This document shows, piece by piece, positions 8,782 to 18,340 of a stretch of DNA of 64,000 nt; position 1 is the first letter of the stretch; each line of letters starts with the position of its first letter. The notes under the pieces are model-generated. The model searched no databases. It saw only the letters and a program-made list of their open reading frames with translations, and was not told the origin of the DNA. The stretch lies in the NCBI GenBank assembly GCA_007753675.1, contig CP036432.1:5430394-5494393 (forward strand), given 5' to 3'. This DNA is from Stieleria magnilauensis. GTDB lineage: Bacteria > Planctomycetota > Planctomycetia > Pirellulales > Pirellulaceae. Both the position numbers and the translations under genes were made by a program.

Positions 8782-9573
8782 ATGCCCTTCCTGTATTTCA
8801 TCCCCAGTGACGCGAACCAAATCACGCCGACGGACATTGATCGGCTGGGTCTGGGTTACGCGATCGACCATCCGACGCCGAAAGGTTGTATCGGACCGGA
8901 TGGGCGACGTGGATTCATCATGGGGCGCAATCCCAAAACGTTGCACGCCATGCATGCGGAAACGCAATCCTGGATCCCTGCGCCGAAACTCGGCCAAGAA
9001 TCGCCGCCGTATTGGGTCGGATTCGACTCGAAACCGACCGCCGAAGATTTGGCCCGCGGTGAACAGGTCACCAGCGTGACGGTCGAGACGACCGGCGGGT
9101 ACAAGTGGAACGTCCCAAAGCTGGTGATGTGGCAGGAGGGAGATGACACGCCCGCGGTCTGGAACACGCCGCTGCCGGTTTGCATCGATCTGGACGACAA
9201 CGGGAACCCGATCGATGGTGCGGTCGTCCCGCAGTACCGAGAGATGTTCGACATCGGGCTCCGGGTTCTGACGCGGTTGGCCGGTGGGAACGATGGCGGA
9301 CTCTCCAGCAGTCAACTGATCCGGTTTGCCGCCAATTGCATCGGCGTCAACTACCGGGTGTCGCTGCTGGAACTGTCCAGCCGAGTGCTTGGATGCCTTT
9401 CGACCGAAGATGCGTTGCGGGTGATTCACGCCGCGATCGACTGGCAGGGTTACCGGGACGCGGTGGGAAACTGGGATGGCCGGCAGGGCCGGCCGACTAC
9501 CGCTACGGGATCTGGATCCGCAGAACCAACGCCGGCCAGTTCAGCGAGTACCGACCCACCGTTGGCCAATTAG
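8782..9573 (+). CDS. Hypothetical tail-region protein
   Basis: This 263-residue protein lies just upstream of the tape measure gene. The middle has tryptophan- and proline-rich segments (WIPAPKLGQESPPYWVGF) and the last ~35 residues are Thr/Ser/Ala-rich and probably disordered. No family is recognised. A second tail assembly factor or minor tail protein is possible. Confidence 0.55.
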   Translation: MPFLYFIPSDANQITPTDIDRLGLGYAIDHPTPKGCIGPDGRRGFIMGRNPKTLHAMHAETQSWIPAPKLGQESPPYWVGFDSKPTAEDLARGEQVTSVTVETTGGYKWNVPKLVMWQEGDDTPAVWNTPLPVCIDLDDNGNPIDGAVVPQYREMFDIGLRVLTRLAGGNDGGLSSSQLIRFAANCIGVNYRVSLLELSSRVLGCLSTEDALRVIHAAIDWQGYRDAVGNWDGRQGRPTTATGSGSAEPTPASSASTDPPLAN

Positions 9574-9591
9574 CAGCCTGGGTAGAGCATC

Positions 9592-12500
9592 ATGGCGGGT
9601 AAGGCTCAGCTGATCGTCGAACTCACCTCGGACGAGGAGAGGTTGCTGAACGGGTTTCGCAAAGCCCAAGCGGCCGACGAGGAGTTGCGCGCGGGTCTGA
9701 AGAAGACCGGTGTCGAAGTCGATGCGATGGGCAAGGAGATGGTCGACGCGATGCTGAAGGCCGGCAACGCGACCGCGGCGACGACCGACAAGATCCTCAA
9801 GCAGCTGCGGGGCATCGGTCCGCAAGGAAAGAAGCTATTCGGTGAACTGAGCCAACACGGTAAACAGTCCGTCGATGACATCCTCAAGAAACTAGACGCC
9901 GTCGATCAGAAACTTGCCGCTCAGGCGCGCGAAATTCTCGCTGAATGGGCGAAGACCGATAAGGCCGACAAGTTCGAAAAGACGCGTGCGCAGCTCGAGT
10001 CACTCGGTGGCGATTTCAAGATCCTGGGCGCTGAGATCAAAAAGGCAACCGAAATCCCCGAAGACCGGATCGGCGAAGCCAAAAGGCTTGTCGCGGAGCT
10101 GAATCGGATTGATCCGAATGCCGCCAAGGCGATCGCTCGGGCGATGGAGCAGGCAAAGAAACACGTCGAGAAATCCCGTTTGGATCAGTTTGTGTCTCAG
10201 TTGGCAGGGGGCACGAAGCAGGCGAGAGAGCTGGCGAAGGTCCTGGGCGTCGACATGAAGGAGTCTTCGCTGGCGGCCGAGGGAGGCATCGAGGGAATCG
10301 CCCAAAAGATCATCGCGTTGCGGCCGGAGTTGAAACGATCGGTCAATCGCTGGAAGCGGGACATGGCGGAGGCGGCGAAGTTCGGCGAAGGGAAATACGA
10401 GCAAGCGTTAAATGCGCTTCGTGCCGGCGATCCGGTCAGCAAGCAGGTGGCGGACAAGATCAAAACGCACCTGGTCAGTTCGGGCAAGATCGTCGAAAGA
10501 ACGTTCAAGGACATGATCAAGCCGCTGGAGCAGATCGATCCGAGGCTGGCGGCAGAAGCCAGAAAGTGGCACAAACATCTGCAAGATCACGAGAAGAAAA
10601 GCAACAGCGCGTTCAGACAGGCTTCTTCGTTCGCCGTGACCGAGATCGCATCGATCGCGGCGGCCTATGTCGGCGTGCAGGAGGCGGTTCAATTCGTCAC
10701 GCAGGCGATGCAGGAACAGCAAGATGTGCTCAAGAAGTCCGCGGACGAACAACGCACGCTGGCGGCCGCACAGCAAGAAGCCCTCAAGAACCTGGCGACG
10801 GTCAACCAGTCGGATCGAACGGACTTGCTGCAGAACCTGGTTCCCGACACGGCGATCGCGGCGGCGTTTCCCGACCTGGTTAACCTGACCAAAGCGATCG
10901 GTGACACTCGATCGGCCGGGGCATCGGTGGACCAAATCAAACAGATCTTGCCTGTCGCGGCCAAATTGACCGCGCTGACACCTGAGTTCGTCGACGAAAC
11001 ATCGACCGCGCTGGCGGACTCAATCCGTGCGACCGGAAATCAGAACGTGAAGGAGGTCGCTTCGCAGTTGCTTCTTGCTGGGTCGGATGCCCGCATCGTG
11101 GATCCGTCGAAGTTGTTTCGGAATCTCCCACCGGTCCAGGTCGCGGCGGCCAATTCGGTTTCCGACGCGTTGCGGGCTGAGTCGGCATTGCAAGCGACGG
11201 CGGCGTTCACGGCGGTCACCCGTGCCGGTGCGGATTCACAGGGCGATGCTTCACAAACGGCGCAGATTCAGATCCAGGCTCGATTGCGATCGTTCTTTCA
11301 AGACCTGGGAAAGGATGCGACCGAGGCGACGGCGGAACTGGCGAAGCTGAAGAAAGCGGACCCGTTGACGGCGGTGCAGCGGCACACGTTCAACAAGCTG
11401 AGTCAAAACGAAGCCGACAAGGCGAAGAACGATCGCGAAATCGCACGCTTGCAGTCGGAAATCGACAGCATCGAATCAAAATTGGACGCCGGTGATTTGG
11501 ATGCCGAGACGCGGCGCGTGCTGGGGATCCAGAAGCGGGACTTGGGGCGTGAATTGAGTCGCGTCCGACGGGTCGAGTTTTCCGATGACGATGCGGCCCA
11601 ACTGCAGGGGCTACGGGATCGGATCGGTGACAAGGACCGGGCGTACCAGGAAAAGATCGCGGAACTGGAGGGCACGATCGCGGCGGCCAGCATCAAGGGC
11701 TACCGGGGCGGGCGGCCGGAGTTGTTCTTTGATCAGTTGAAGGTGCTGCAGCAGAATCCCGTTCTTCGCGAAGCATTCCTGAAAGACAAATTCGGGGAGC
11801 AGCGGTTCCGCAGTGCGACCGAGCAGTTCGTCACGGGCGGACAAGCCTACGACGACGCGATCGCGGCCTACGAAAACCTGCGCCGACACCGTGGCTCGAC
11901 CGCCTTGTTGGACGACAAGCTGCGGGAACTTCGTTTCGGAACGCCACAGTTGGAACAAGCGTACTTGCAACGCCAAGCCGAGACGGGACAAGCGTTGCAG
12001 TTTTCGTACGATGCGATCGGGGCGCAGCAAGGTGCGTTTCGTGAACAGCTGGCCGATACGCTCAAAGAGACCCGCAGTTCCGGATTGCTGAAAAGTCTGC
12101 AGCAGTCGTTCGAGGAGATCGGGATCCGCAACGGCGTGTTGCTGAGCGGCAGCGAAGGATCGGAGGAAGTTTTCTCGGGGATCTTCCGGTTGGCGGAGCG
12201 ATCGCGAGATCTGCGGGCCGGCGGGATCACACCGGCGGAAGCACCGCGGGTCCGGCGTGTTTCGAATTTGCTGGAAACGGCGTTCGCGACCTTGCAGTCG
12301 TCGGCGACGCTGGCGGAATCGCCGGATGTGATTTCGGCACTATCGGACCGGGCCAGCCGAGTCGCCGGCGCGATCCGATCCGATGACTATTCGTTCCTGC
12401 AGGGTGATGCTGCGTCGGTGGTTTCGGCGAACAAGGATGTGTTTCTGCGGCTGGCGTCGGTGTTGGAGCGGATCGAAGCGTTGCAGACCGAGCAACTCGG

Positions 12501-12603
12501 TGAAGCACGAAAGACCGCCGAGAACACGAAACCGAATCAACGCCGGCCCACCGATGCCACTCGACGAGCCGCCGGCGCGGCGGACCGGAGGCGGGCACCG
12601 TGA
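9592..12603 (+). CDS. Tail tape measure protein
   Basis: At 1003 residues this is the longest gene of the module. It is dominated by charged, alanine-rich heptad-like sequence (for example EIARLQSEIDSIESKLDAGD near residue 620) predicted to form coiled coils, and has no signal peptide. The protein would set the tail length and may help DNA entry into the host. With the common ~1.5 Å per residue rule, the tail would be roughly 150 nm. Its TGA overlaps the GTG start of the next gene. Confidence 0.75.
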   Translation: MAGKAQLIVELTSDEERLLNGFRKAQAADEELRAGLKKTGVEVDAMGKEMVDAMLKAGNATAATTDKILKQLRGIGPQGKKLFGELSQHGKQSVDDILKKLDAVDQKLAAQAREILAEWAKTDKADKFEKTRAQLESLGGDFKILGAEIKKATEIPEDRIGEAKRLVAELNRIDPNAAKAIARAMEQAKKHVEKSRLDQFVSQLAGGTKQARELAKVLGVDMKESSLAAEGGIEGIAQKIIALRPELKRSVNRWKRDMAEAAKFGEGKYEQALNALRAGDPVSKQVADKIKTHLVSSGKIVERTFKDMIKPLEQIDPRLAAEARKWHKHLQDHEKKSNSAFRQASSFAVTEIASIAAAYVGVQEAVQFVTQAMQEQQDVLKKSADEQRTLAAAQQEALKNLATVNQSDRTDLLQNLVPDTAIAAAFPDLVNLTKAIGDTRSAGASVDQIKQILPVAAKLTALTPEFVDETSTALADSIRATGNQNVKEVASQLLLAGSDARIVDPSKLFRNLPPVQVAAANSVSDALRAESALQATAAFTAVTRAGADSQGDASQTAQIQIQARLRSFFQDLGKDATEATAELAKLKKADPLTAVQRHTFNKLSQNEADKAKNDREIARLQSEIDSIESKLDAGDLDAETRRVLGIQKRDLGRELSRVRRVEFSDDDAAQLQGLRDRIGDKDRAYQEKIAELEGTIAAASIKGYRGGRPELFFDQLKVLQQNPVLREAFLKDKFGEQRFRSATEQFVTGGQAYDDAIAAYENLRRHRGSTALLDDKLRELRFGTPQLEQAYLQRQAETGQALQFSYDAIGAQQGAFREQLADTLKETRSSGLLKSLQQSFEEIGIRNGVLLSGSEGSEEVFSGIFRLAERSRDLRAGGITPAEAPRVRRVSNLLETAFATLQSSATLAESPDVISALSDRASRVAGAIRSDDYSFLQGDAASVVSANKDVFLRLASVLERIEALQTEQLGEARKTAENTKPNQRRPTDATRRAAGAADRRRAP

Positions 12604-13028
12604 TCAAAATTGACTCGATCGAATTCGATTTCAAACGCGGCGATATCCTGCTTCCGGAACCGGACGCGATCCCGTTCAGGTCACAGTCGATGGAAGGCAT
12701 CGGAATTCAAAAGACACAGGAGCGGTCTCCCGGATTCACGCTGACATTGGTTCGGTTTGCCGCGGCAACGGCGCTAGTGGTCGAGAAGAGCACGATCGTG
12801 ACCAAAGTAGGCGCGACCGTTTCGATCATCGAACGGGTCAACGGCGCGGACATCAACTGGTCGGCACCGGGCGGGCACAAGTTTGTCGTCACCCAAGCCC
12901 GGATGGTCGATTGGAAGGTGATTCCGGCGTTCTATGGATACCGCGGGACGATCTACGGTTCCTTTTCGCCTGCCCTGCGGATGGTCAGTCAGTGGACGAT
13001 GTACGCGATTGAGAACCCGGTCGTCTGA
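12600..13028 (+). CDS. Putative distal tail protein
   Basis: A 142-residue protein that starts with GTG at 12600, overlapping the tape measure stop. It is β-rich (GFTLTLVRFAAATALVVEKS) and sits between the tape measure and the large hub-like gene, where siphophages encode the distal tail protein. No motif confirms this. The stop overlaps the next ATG (TGATG). Confidence 0.45.
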   Translation: MIKIDSIEFDFKRGDILLPEPDAIPFRSQSMEGIGIQKTQERSPGFTLTLVRFAAATALVVEKSTIVTKVGATVSIIERVNGADINWSAPGGHKFVVTQARMVDWKVIPAFYGYRGTIYGSFSPALRMVSQWTMYAIENPVV

Positions 13029-15181
13029 TGCCAACCATCAACCTGAACGGACTCGGCAACCCCGAGAACGCCGCCCTGCTGGTTTTCACGAAGTCGGTTT
13101 GGTCGGATCCGTTCGTCTATCAGCCGAACGCCATCGTCGAAGAAGTGGTCTGGACGATCGCGCCGGAGGTGAGCGCGGCGTCGCTGCAGTGGCGTTACGG
13201 GAACACGGTCTACGTGCCGGGAGCGCCGGCGGCAGCGTCGGTGCCGAAAGTCACAACGCGCGGCTACTACGTACTGATTCTGCAGCCGATTGGGCCGAGT
13301 GAATGGCTGTCGTGGCTCGGGTATGCGGACTCCCCGGTTACCTTGGACGAAGATGATGTCAGCGGAATCCAACGGATCCCGTGTTTCGGATTCGACCGTG
13401 CCCTGCAATATGCGACGATCACATCGACGGTGCACGTTGACCCGGCGGATTCGCAAAAGTGGATTCGGAATGACACGGGCGCGATGTTCAACCGGGGCAC
13501 CAAGGGGGATCGCGGCTCGGCGATGGTGAAGGTGTTGGATGCGGATCCGACGCCGACCGTTTACGCGTTCGAGAATCCTGGTGTGGAGGCTCGCGAGTGG
13601 TGGTCCAGTCAAGACATCGCCCAACACCTGATGTCGTTCCACCTGCCGACGTCGAACTTCATCCCTGGATCGATTCCCTGGACGATCGTCGGTCTAGACC
13701 GGTTGCCGGATTGGGACCATCCGAGACTGGAGACCGACGGCCGATCGGTTCACGATTGCCTGACCGAGTTGACTCCGTCGGATCGAATGTTGGGCTGGAG
13801 GGTGATGCCCGAAGTAGCGTTTCCCGGTGCGAATCCGATCACCAACGTCCCAACGATCAGTGCGATCAACATCGAGTTTTTCACTCGGGCTGCGTCGGCG
13901 ATCACGTTGCCCGGTGTGACCAATCTGCCGGCGAATCATGACATCCAGACTTGGATACTGGACGAAGACCGTTTGTCAGACGCGGCGATCGACGAAGACG
14001 ATTCTGACATGGTTGACCAGGTGGTTGTCCGCGGTCCGCGGGAGGTTGCGGTGGGGACGTTCTATTGGTCGGACGACTGGGTGGCCGGTTGGACGCCGAC
14101 AGAATTGTCGGAGTATGTGGCCGGATACTCTGGGGAAGCTTTTTGGGCGGCGGGTACGCTCGCACAACAACGCGAGTGGAACCAATTCTTTCGGGATCAG
14201 ACCAAGTACCAGGACGTCTACCGGACGTTTCCGATTCGCGATGACTGGGATGGCCAGGTCAACGGCGAACCGTTGTTTTGGAAATCGGATCCGGGCGATG
14301 ACGATTACATCCCGTATCTTGGCAACGTCCAGTTCATGGATCGGTTGCCGCTGTTCAAGGGCATCGATTATTCGGGTGACATCGCGACCGTCGACGAGCA
14401 ACGTGGACGGCGGACAATGCCGATCCTGGTGTTTATCGAGGAACCAGGGCAAGCGAACAAATACCGCCGGCTGCAGACGGTGTTTACGGAGTTCGGTTTG
14501 AGTCCGGTCAAGCATCCGAATGCGTTGGAGTACGATTTGCGAGTGGTTTCGTACTTCGATCGCGGGCCAGGCTTTCGCATTGAAGTCGACGGTGCGCCGC
14601 AGCACGCCCATCGGCCTTCGTTCACGGGCAATGATGCGGACCCTGAAAAGACGAACCCAAAGATCTGGGGCGAGCTGGATAGCGAGACGATGATCATCAC
14701 CGCGGCGATGGTGGGTGATCGGCGGCCGGAAGTCCGCTTCCCCGCCACGGTGTCGGCCGATTTCGTTCGCAAACGGTACATCGTGCTGGACCATCCCGGT
14801 CTGCAGCATGTCGAGATCGCTGCCGGCACGGTCGTCGGCTATGACTACCAGGGATCGCTGGAAACGAGCGACGGCGGGACGCTGCGGGATCCGTTTGACA
14901 TGTTGACGGCACTCGGGACGCTGGCGGCGGAGCGATTCTTGACGCCTCGCACGACGGCCAGGATCCGCACCGGTCGGGCGCTGAACATCGAAACCGGATC
15001 CCTGATCGCATCGATCAACGGCACAGCGGTCAACGCGGTGATCAGTGAAGTGCGGATCGCGACACCGGTCGTGGAGTCCGACTCGCCGCCTCCATATGTG
15101 ATGGACATCACCGCGATCGACAATGACTTGGACATCACGAGTCTGATCGCACGTGTTCCCGTTCCGGAGGTCGATGCATGA
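13028..15181 (+). CDS. Large tail hub / tail-tip protein
   Basis: A 717-residue protein after the distal tail gene, fitting a tail hub or tail-associated protein. It is rich in Trp, Asp and β-strand pattern, with no transmembrane segment. The N-terminal ~100 residues contain SAASLQWRYGN, a pattern repeated in the next gene (SAGVVQWQYGK), so the two share a small domain. No peptidase or lysozyme catalytic motif is recognised. The end overlaps the next start (ATGA). Confidence 0.55.
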   Translation: MPTINLNGLGNPENAALLVFTKSVWSDPFVYQPNAIVEEVVWTIAPEVSAASLQWRYGNTVYVPGAPAAASVPKVTTRGYYVLILQPIGPSEWLSWLGYADSPVTLDEDDVSGIQRIPCFGFDRALQYATITSTVHVDPADSQKWIRNDTGAMFNRGTKGDRGSAMVKVLDADPTPTVYAFENPGVEAREWWSSQDIAQHLMSFHLPTSNFIPGSIPWTIVGLDRLPDWDHPRLETDGRSVHDCLTELTPSDRMLGWRVMPEVAFPGANPITNVPTISAINIEFFTRAASAITLPGVTNLPANHDIQTWILDEDRLSDAAIDEDDSDMVDQVVVRGPREVAVGTFYWSDDWVAGWTPTELSEYVAGYSGEAFWAAGTLAQQREWNQFFRDQTKYQDVYRTFPIRDDWDGQVNGEPLFWKSDPGDDDYIPYLGNVQFMDRLPLFKGIDYSGDIATVDEQRGRRTMPILVFIEEPGQANKYRRLQTVFTEFGLSPVKHPNALEYDLRVVSYFDRGPGFRIEVDGAPQHAHRPSFTGNDADPEKTNPKIWGELDSETMIITAAMVGDRRPEVRFPATVSADFVRKRYIVLDHPGLQHVEIAAGTVVGYDYQGSLETSDGGTLRDPFDMLTALGTLAAERFLTPRTTARIRTGRALNIETGSLIASINGTAVNAVISEVRIATPVVESDSPPPYVMDITAIDNDLDITSLIARVPVPEVDA

Positions 15182-15477
15182 GCGGACCACGGCCTGGGTT
15201 CCCGTTCGAAGCAATCGCGACGAGCGGGGCGTCGAAGTTCGAGGAAGCGGTGGGACCAGCCGGTGAGGACAAGTTCCATTTCTTCAATGCAGTCCCGATC
15301 GAATTCACCGAATCGAATGTCAGCGCTGGTGTCGTCCAGTGGCAGTATGGAAAGCAGAGCACCGGTGACGCGATCCGAACGCGAAACGCGATCAACGTGG
15401 ACATCCAGCCCACCGATCGGATCGTGATGATGCTTGATGCGAACGGTCTGGGCGTCGTACTGGTCTTACTGTGCTGA
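15178..15477 (+). CDS. Small tail protein sharing a domain with the hub protein
   Basis: This 99-residue protein begins at the ATG overlapping the hub gene's stop. Its centre (NVSAGVVQWQYGK) aligns by eye with the N-terminal part of the preceding 717-residue protein, suggesting duplication of a small β-sandwich-like domain used in the tail tip. No other similarity is recognised. Confidence 0.5.
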   Translation: MSGPRPGFPFEAIATSGASKFEEAVGPAGEDKFHFFNAVPIEFTESNVSAGVVQWQYGKQSTGDAIRTRNAINVDIQPTDRIVMMLDANGLGVVLVLLC

Positions 15478-15486
15478 GGATGAACC

Positions 15487-16833
15487 ATGGTTGACCGAAC
15501 GAGCGGCAATTGTTGCTTGGAAACAGACTGTGCGGCGAATTTCTATGACACGATCGGCAAATGGTCGGCCGCTGCTGATGGCACGATCACGGATGCCGGC
15601 ATGGTGTGGGTCACGCCGAACGAGCAGATCCGCACGTTTGACGTGGATGGAGAGGTGAACCCGGCGTTTTTTCTCACGGGGAAAGAGGCGTGGGAGATTC
15701 GGTTCTACATGCGTGGCCAAGCGACGTTCACGATCGATTCCGTTGACTATGCGATCGATACCGATGCCCAGACGATCACGGTTGACGGCCACACGGATTC
15801 AATCGGGCAGTTTGAGCGGCACTTGCCTTCTGACGACCTGTTCTTGTTTCGGTTGCGAGTCACTCCCACGCATGCGTATCTACTCGGATACGGAAACTAT
15901 CAGCTTGGGACCGTGTTCGGAGCTGAGGCGAATGCGTACTCCATCCTGACCGCTGACCGTGCGACCAACGCGCCAGATTCATTTTCGGTTGTCTGGACCG
16001 ACGCGACGATCGGCGGGTTTACAATCAGCGAATCGACGGTAACGGTCACGGACACATACGTGCCGACGTACGAGCGGCTTTGCTGGACGGAACCGTCCCT
16101 CGAATGCCCGTACTTCATGGTCAAGCAGATGACACAGAATCATCTGTACCAAGACGACCCAGGGTACAACCGCGACTACTACGTCGCAGACATCACGTCG
16201 ACCGGATGGGATCCGTGGGCGTGGATCTTTCCTGATTGCATGGTGCCAAGCCCGATCGCATGGGCATCAGGGACGGTGCTGACGGGGCCGCCTTCATCGC
16301 CGTTCCCTGACCCGCCCGACCCGACTGAGACCTTGCAGACCCATCAGTTTTCAAACCCGTGCGGACAGGGCGGCAGCTTCGTCAGATGGGTCGACGAGGG
16401 CGGCGGGTCGTATTCCTACAAGACCATCGAAATTGCTCTCCACGATGCGGGGTTCACTTATGCGGCACAGGTCGCTCTGAAGTGGCCGACCCCGACGTAT
16501 TCCCAGCCGTACCCAAAGCCGCATTACACCGCGACCTTTTCCACGCAGTTCACCCACATCAATCAATTCTCGTGTGGGCCCGGCAACAACTGTGATCTCA
16601 ACATCGTGTCCGGTGGCTCGACGTCGGCTGACATCGCGTGCAATGACTTGCAAAACGGGTTCACGCTCAGTGTTTCTGGGACGCTGTCGTACGATGCAGA
16701 CGATGACGGCGTGCCAGTCGACCCTCCTGATGAAATGGATTTCCAAATACGCACCTCTTGTACGATCGAGACCAAGACACCGGACGAGATTCTTGGCTAC
16801 TACGGGACGGTTGGAGGAACTTGGACGGTATGA
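15487..16833 (+). CDS. Putative tail fibre / receptor-binding protein
   Basis: A 448-residue protein following the tail hub genes. It is rich in Thr, Ser, Asp and aromatic residues with many cysteines (an early NCCLETDC, later pairs near residues 350-390), unusual for a cytoplasmic phage protein and possibly stabilising an exposed fold. The position suggests a host-recognition protein. The last codons overlap the next gene's start (ATGA at 16830-16833). Confidence 0.45.
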   Translation: MVDRTSGNCCLETDCAANFYDTIGKWSAAADGTITDAGMVWVTPNEQIRTFDVDGEVNPAFFLTGKEAWEIRFYMRGQATFTIDSVDYAIDTDAQTITVDGHTDSIGQFERHLPSDDLFLFRLRVTPTHAYLLGYGNYQLGTVFGAEANAYSILTADRATNAPDSFSVVWTDATIGGFTISESTVTVTDTYVPTYERLCWTEPSLECPYFMVKQMTQNHLYQDDPGYNRDYYVADITSTGWDPWAWIFPDCMVPSPIAWASGTVLTGPPSSPFPDPPDPTETLQTHQFSNPCGQGGSFVRWVDEGGGSYSYKTIEIALHDAGFTYAAQVALKWPTPTYSQPYPKPHYTATFSTQFTHINQFSCGPGNNCDLNIVSGGSTSADIACNDLQNGFTLSVSGTLSYDADDDGVPVDPPDEMDFQIRTSCTIETKTPDEILGYYGTVGGTWTV

Positions 16834-18023
16834 CTTCGCGAAAGTGTGTCGGTTGCGGTCGGACATTCGCCGCGGACGTGGCAACAAAATTCTCTTGTTG
16901 CGGACAACCCATCCGCGTAGACGGCAACTCCAGGAACCAGGTCGCCGCAAAAGCGTCACCGCGGATCAGTCGTGTCACGAGAGCGATAGCCGCATGCGTG
17001 AAGTGCGAGCACTACAGGACATCTGACGGCAGGAGCGGTTGCGGACTCTACAAAGGAACGCTGTGCAAGTCGATGTCGCTGATCGCCGATGGGGAGGGCT
17101 GCCACGATCACGCCAATCCGCGGTTTGATCCGGACTGGGTGACCGATCATCACTTCTACGGTCCCTGGATCACGTACGAAGAACTGCGGCGAGACATCGC
17201 GGACTTTGCGTCGCGTCTTTCGGTGATGCAACTCGACGCGATCGCCGGTGTGCCGCGGTCGGGGATGATGGTCGCCAGCGAACTTGCCGTGCGGCTCGGT
17301 CTGCCGCTGTACAGTCTCGAAGAGTCAGGGCTGCATCGACTGGCGACCGGGTTGCGACTGCGGAATGTCGAGTTGAAGGCCGGCAAGCTGTTGGTGATGG
17401 AAGATTCCACCGCGAGTGGGACGTCGATCAACGAAGCGAAACAGTGGCTGGGCGATCGGCCCAATACGTTGTTCGGGGCGATCTATTCCACGACGCAGGC
17501 ACTCGCCGGGATTGATCTGCATCACCGCACGCTGGAACTGGCCCATTGGTTCGAATGGAATCTGCTTGGCAATCCGAACTTGATGAACACGATTCCGATC
17601 GGCACCGATTTCGACGGCGTGCTCTGCCCCGACTTCACGCCCGAAGAAGACGACGATGGATTGCGGTATCGCATGCGTATTATCGAGATGCCGTGTATCC
17701 GGCATCCCGGTGTCGCCGAGTTGCCGTACATCATCACGGCGCGGCTGGAGAAGTATCGCGAGCTGACCGAGCAGTGGCTCGCCGAACGGCGGATCAAGTA
17801 TCGTCGCCTGGTGATGGGCCCGTGGCGGACTCAACAGGAACGTTCGATGGTGGACGTGGGTGAGTGGAAGGCGAATCGCTGTCGCGAGTTCGGACTCGAC
17901 ATCTTCATTGAGTCCTGCAGCGTCCAAGCCAAACGAATCGCGAACGTTGCGAGAGGCGTCGCGGTGGTCTGTCCGGAAGCGAAGACCACGTTCATTCGCG
18001 ACCGGGTGAGTGTTGGTGTTTAG
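16830..18023 (+). CDS. Zinc-ribbon + phosphoribosyltransferase + HAD-like fusion
   Basis: A 397-residue protein with three parts. Residues 1-95 are Cys-rich (C6/C9, C23/C24, C57/C60, C71, C79, C91) and probably bind zinc. Residues ~115-240 look like a type I phosphoribosyltransferase: the loop LLVMEDSTASGTSI (about 187-200) matches the PRPP-binding motif with the acidic pair E191/D192. Residues ~255-397 begin with IGTDFDGVLC, a HAD-type DxD motif (D260/D262). Such a pair could make and dephosphorylate a nucleotide-like compound. The role in a phage tail operon is unknown. The start at 16830 overlaps the preceding stop. The last codons and the stop lie inside a 167-bp repeat. Confidence 0.65.
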   Translation: MTSRKCVGCGRTFAADVATKFSCCGQPIRVDGNSRNQVAAKASPRISRVTRAIAACVKCEHYRTSDGRSGCGLYKGTLCKSMSLIADGEGCHDHANPRFDPDWVTDHHFYGPWITYEELRRDIADFASRLSVMQLDAIAGVPRSGMMVASELAVRLGLPLYSLEESGLHRLATGLRLRNVELKAGKLLVMEDSTASGTSINEAKQWLGDRPNTLFGAIYSTTQALAGIDLHHRTLELAHWFEWNLLGNPNLMNTIPIGTDFDGVLCPDFTPEEDDDGLRYRMRIIEMPCIRHPGVAELPYIITARLEKYRELTEQWLAERRIKYRRLVMGPWRTQQERSMVDVGEWKANRCREFGLDIFIESCSVQAKRIANVARGVAVVCPEAKTTFIRDRVSVGV

Positions 18024-18340
18024 CCTTTAGGCGATCCGTCTCGCTGCGATGCAGCGAGAGTGGGCGGCTGAAGCCTGGACACCAACACGTATGCCCGTAC
18101 CAATCGCGATACCCCTCTTTCCAAGACGATGCTTTCGGGCGTTCGCTCGCGCCGATTCGATTTCGTGGCCAGGTGAGTGTTGGTGTTTAGCCTTTAGGCG
18201 ATTCGTCTCGCTGCTACGCAGCGAGAGTGGGCGGCTGAAGCCTGGACACCAACACGTATGCCCGATCCATTCGCGATGCCCCTCTTTCCAATATGATGCT
18301 TTCGGGCTTTCGCTCGCGGCGATTCTGTTTTGCCGCGGGG
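18006..18340. repeat. Tandem pair of 167-bp palindromic (REP-like) repeats
   Basis: Two copies start with GTGAGTGTTGGTGTTTAGCC at 18006 and 18173. Each has outer arms GTTGGTGTTTAGCCTTTAGG and GGCTGAAGCCTGGACACC that are nearly reverse complements, and an inner hairpin CTCGCTGC...GCAGCGAG. The first copy overlaps the end of the phosphoribosyltransferase gene and supplies its stop codon. The core matches the 35-bp repeats at 5972-6064. Confidence 0.8.

Noticed and set aside
13976..15214. 412-codon minus-strand ORF in the tail hub gene
   Set aside because: Arg/Asp/His-rich shadow frame; the opposite strand continues the coupled phage operon.
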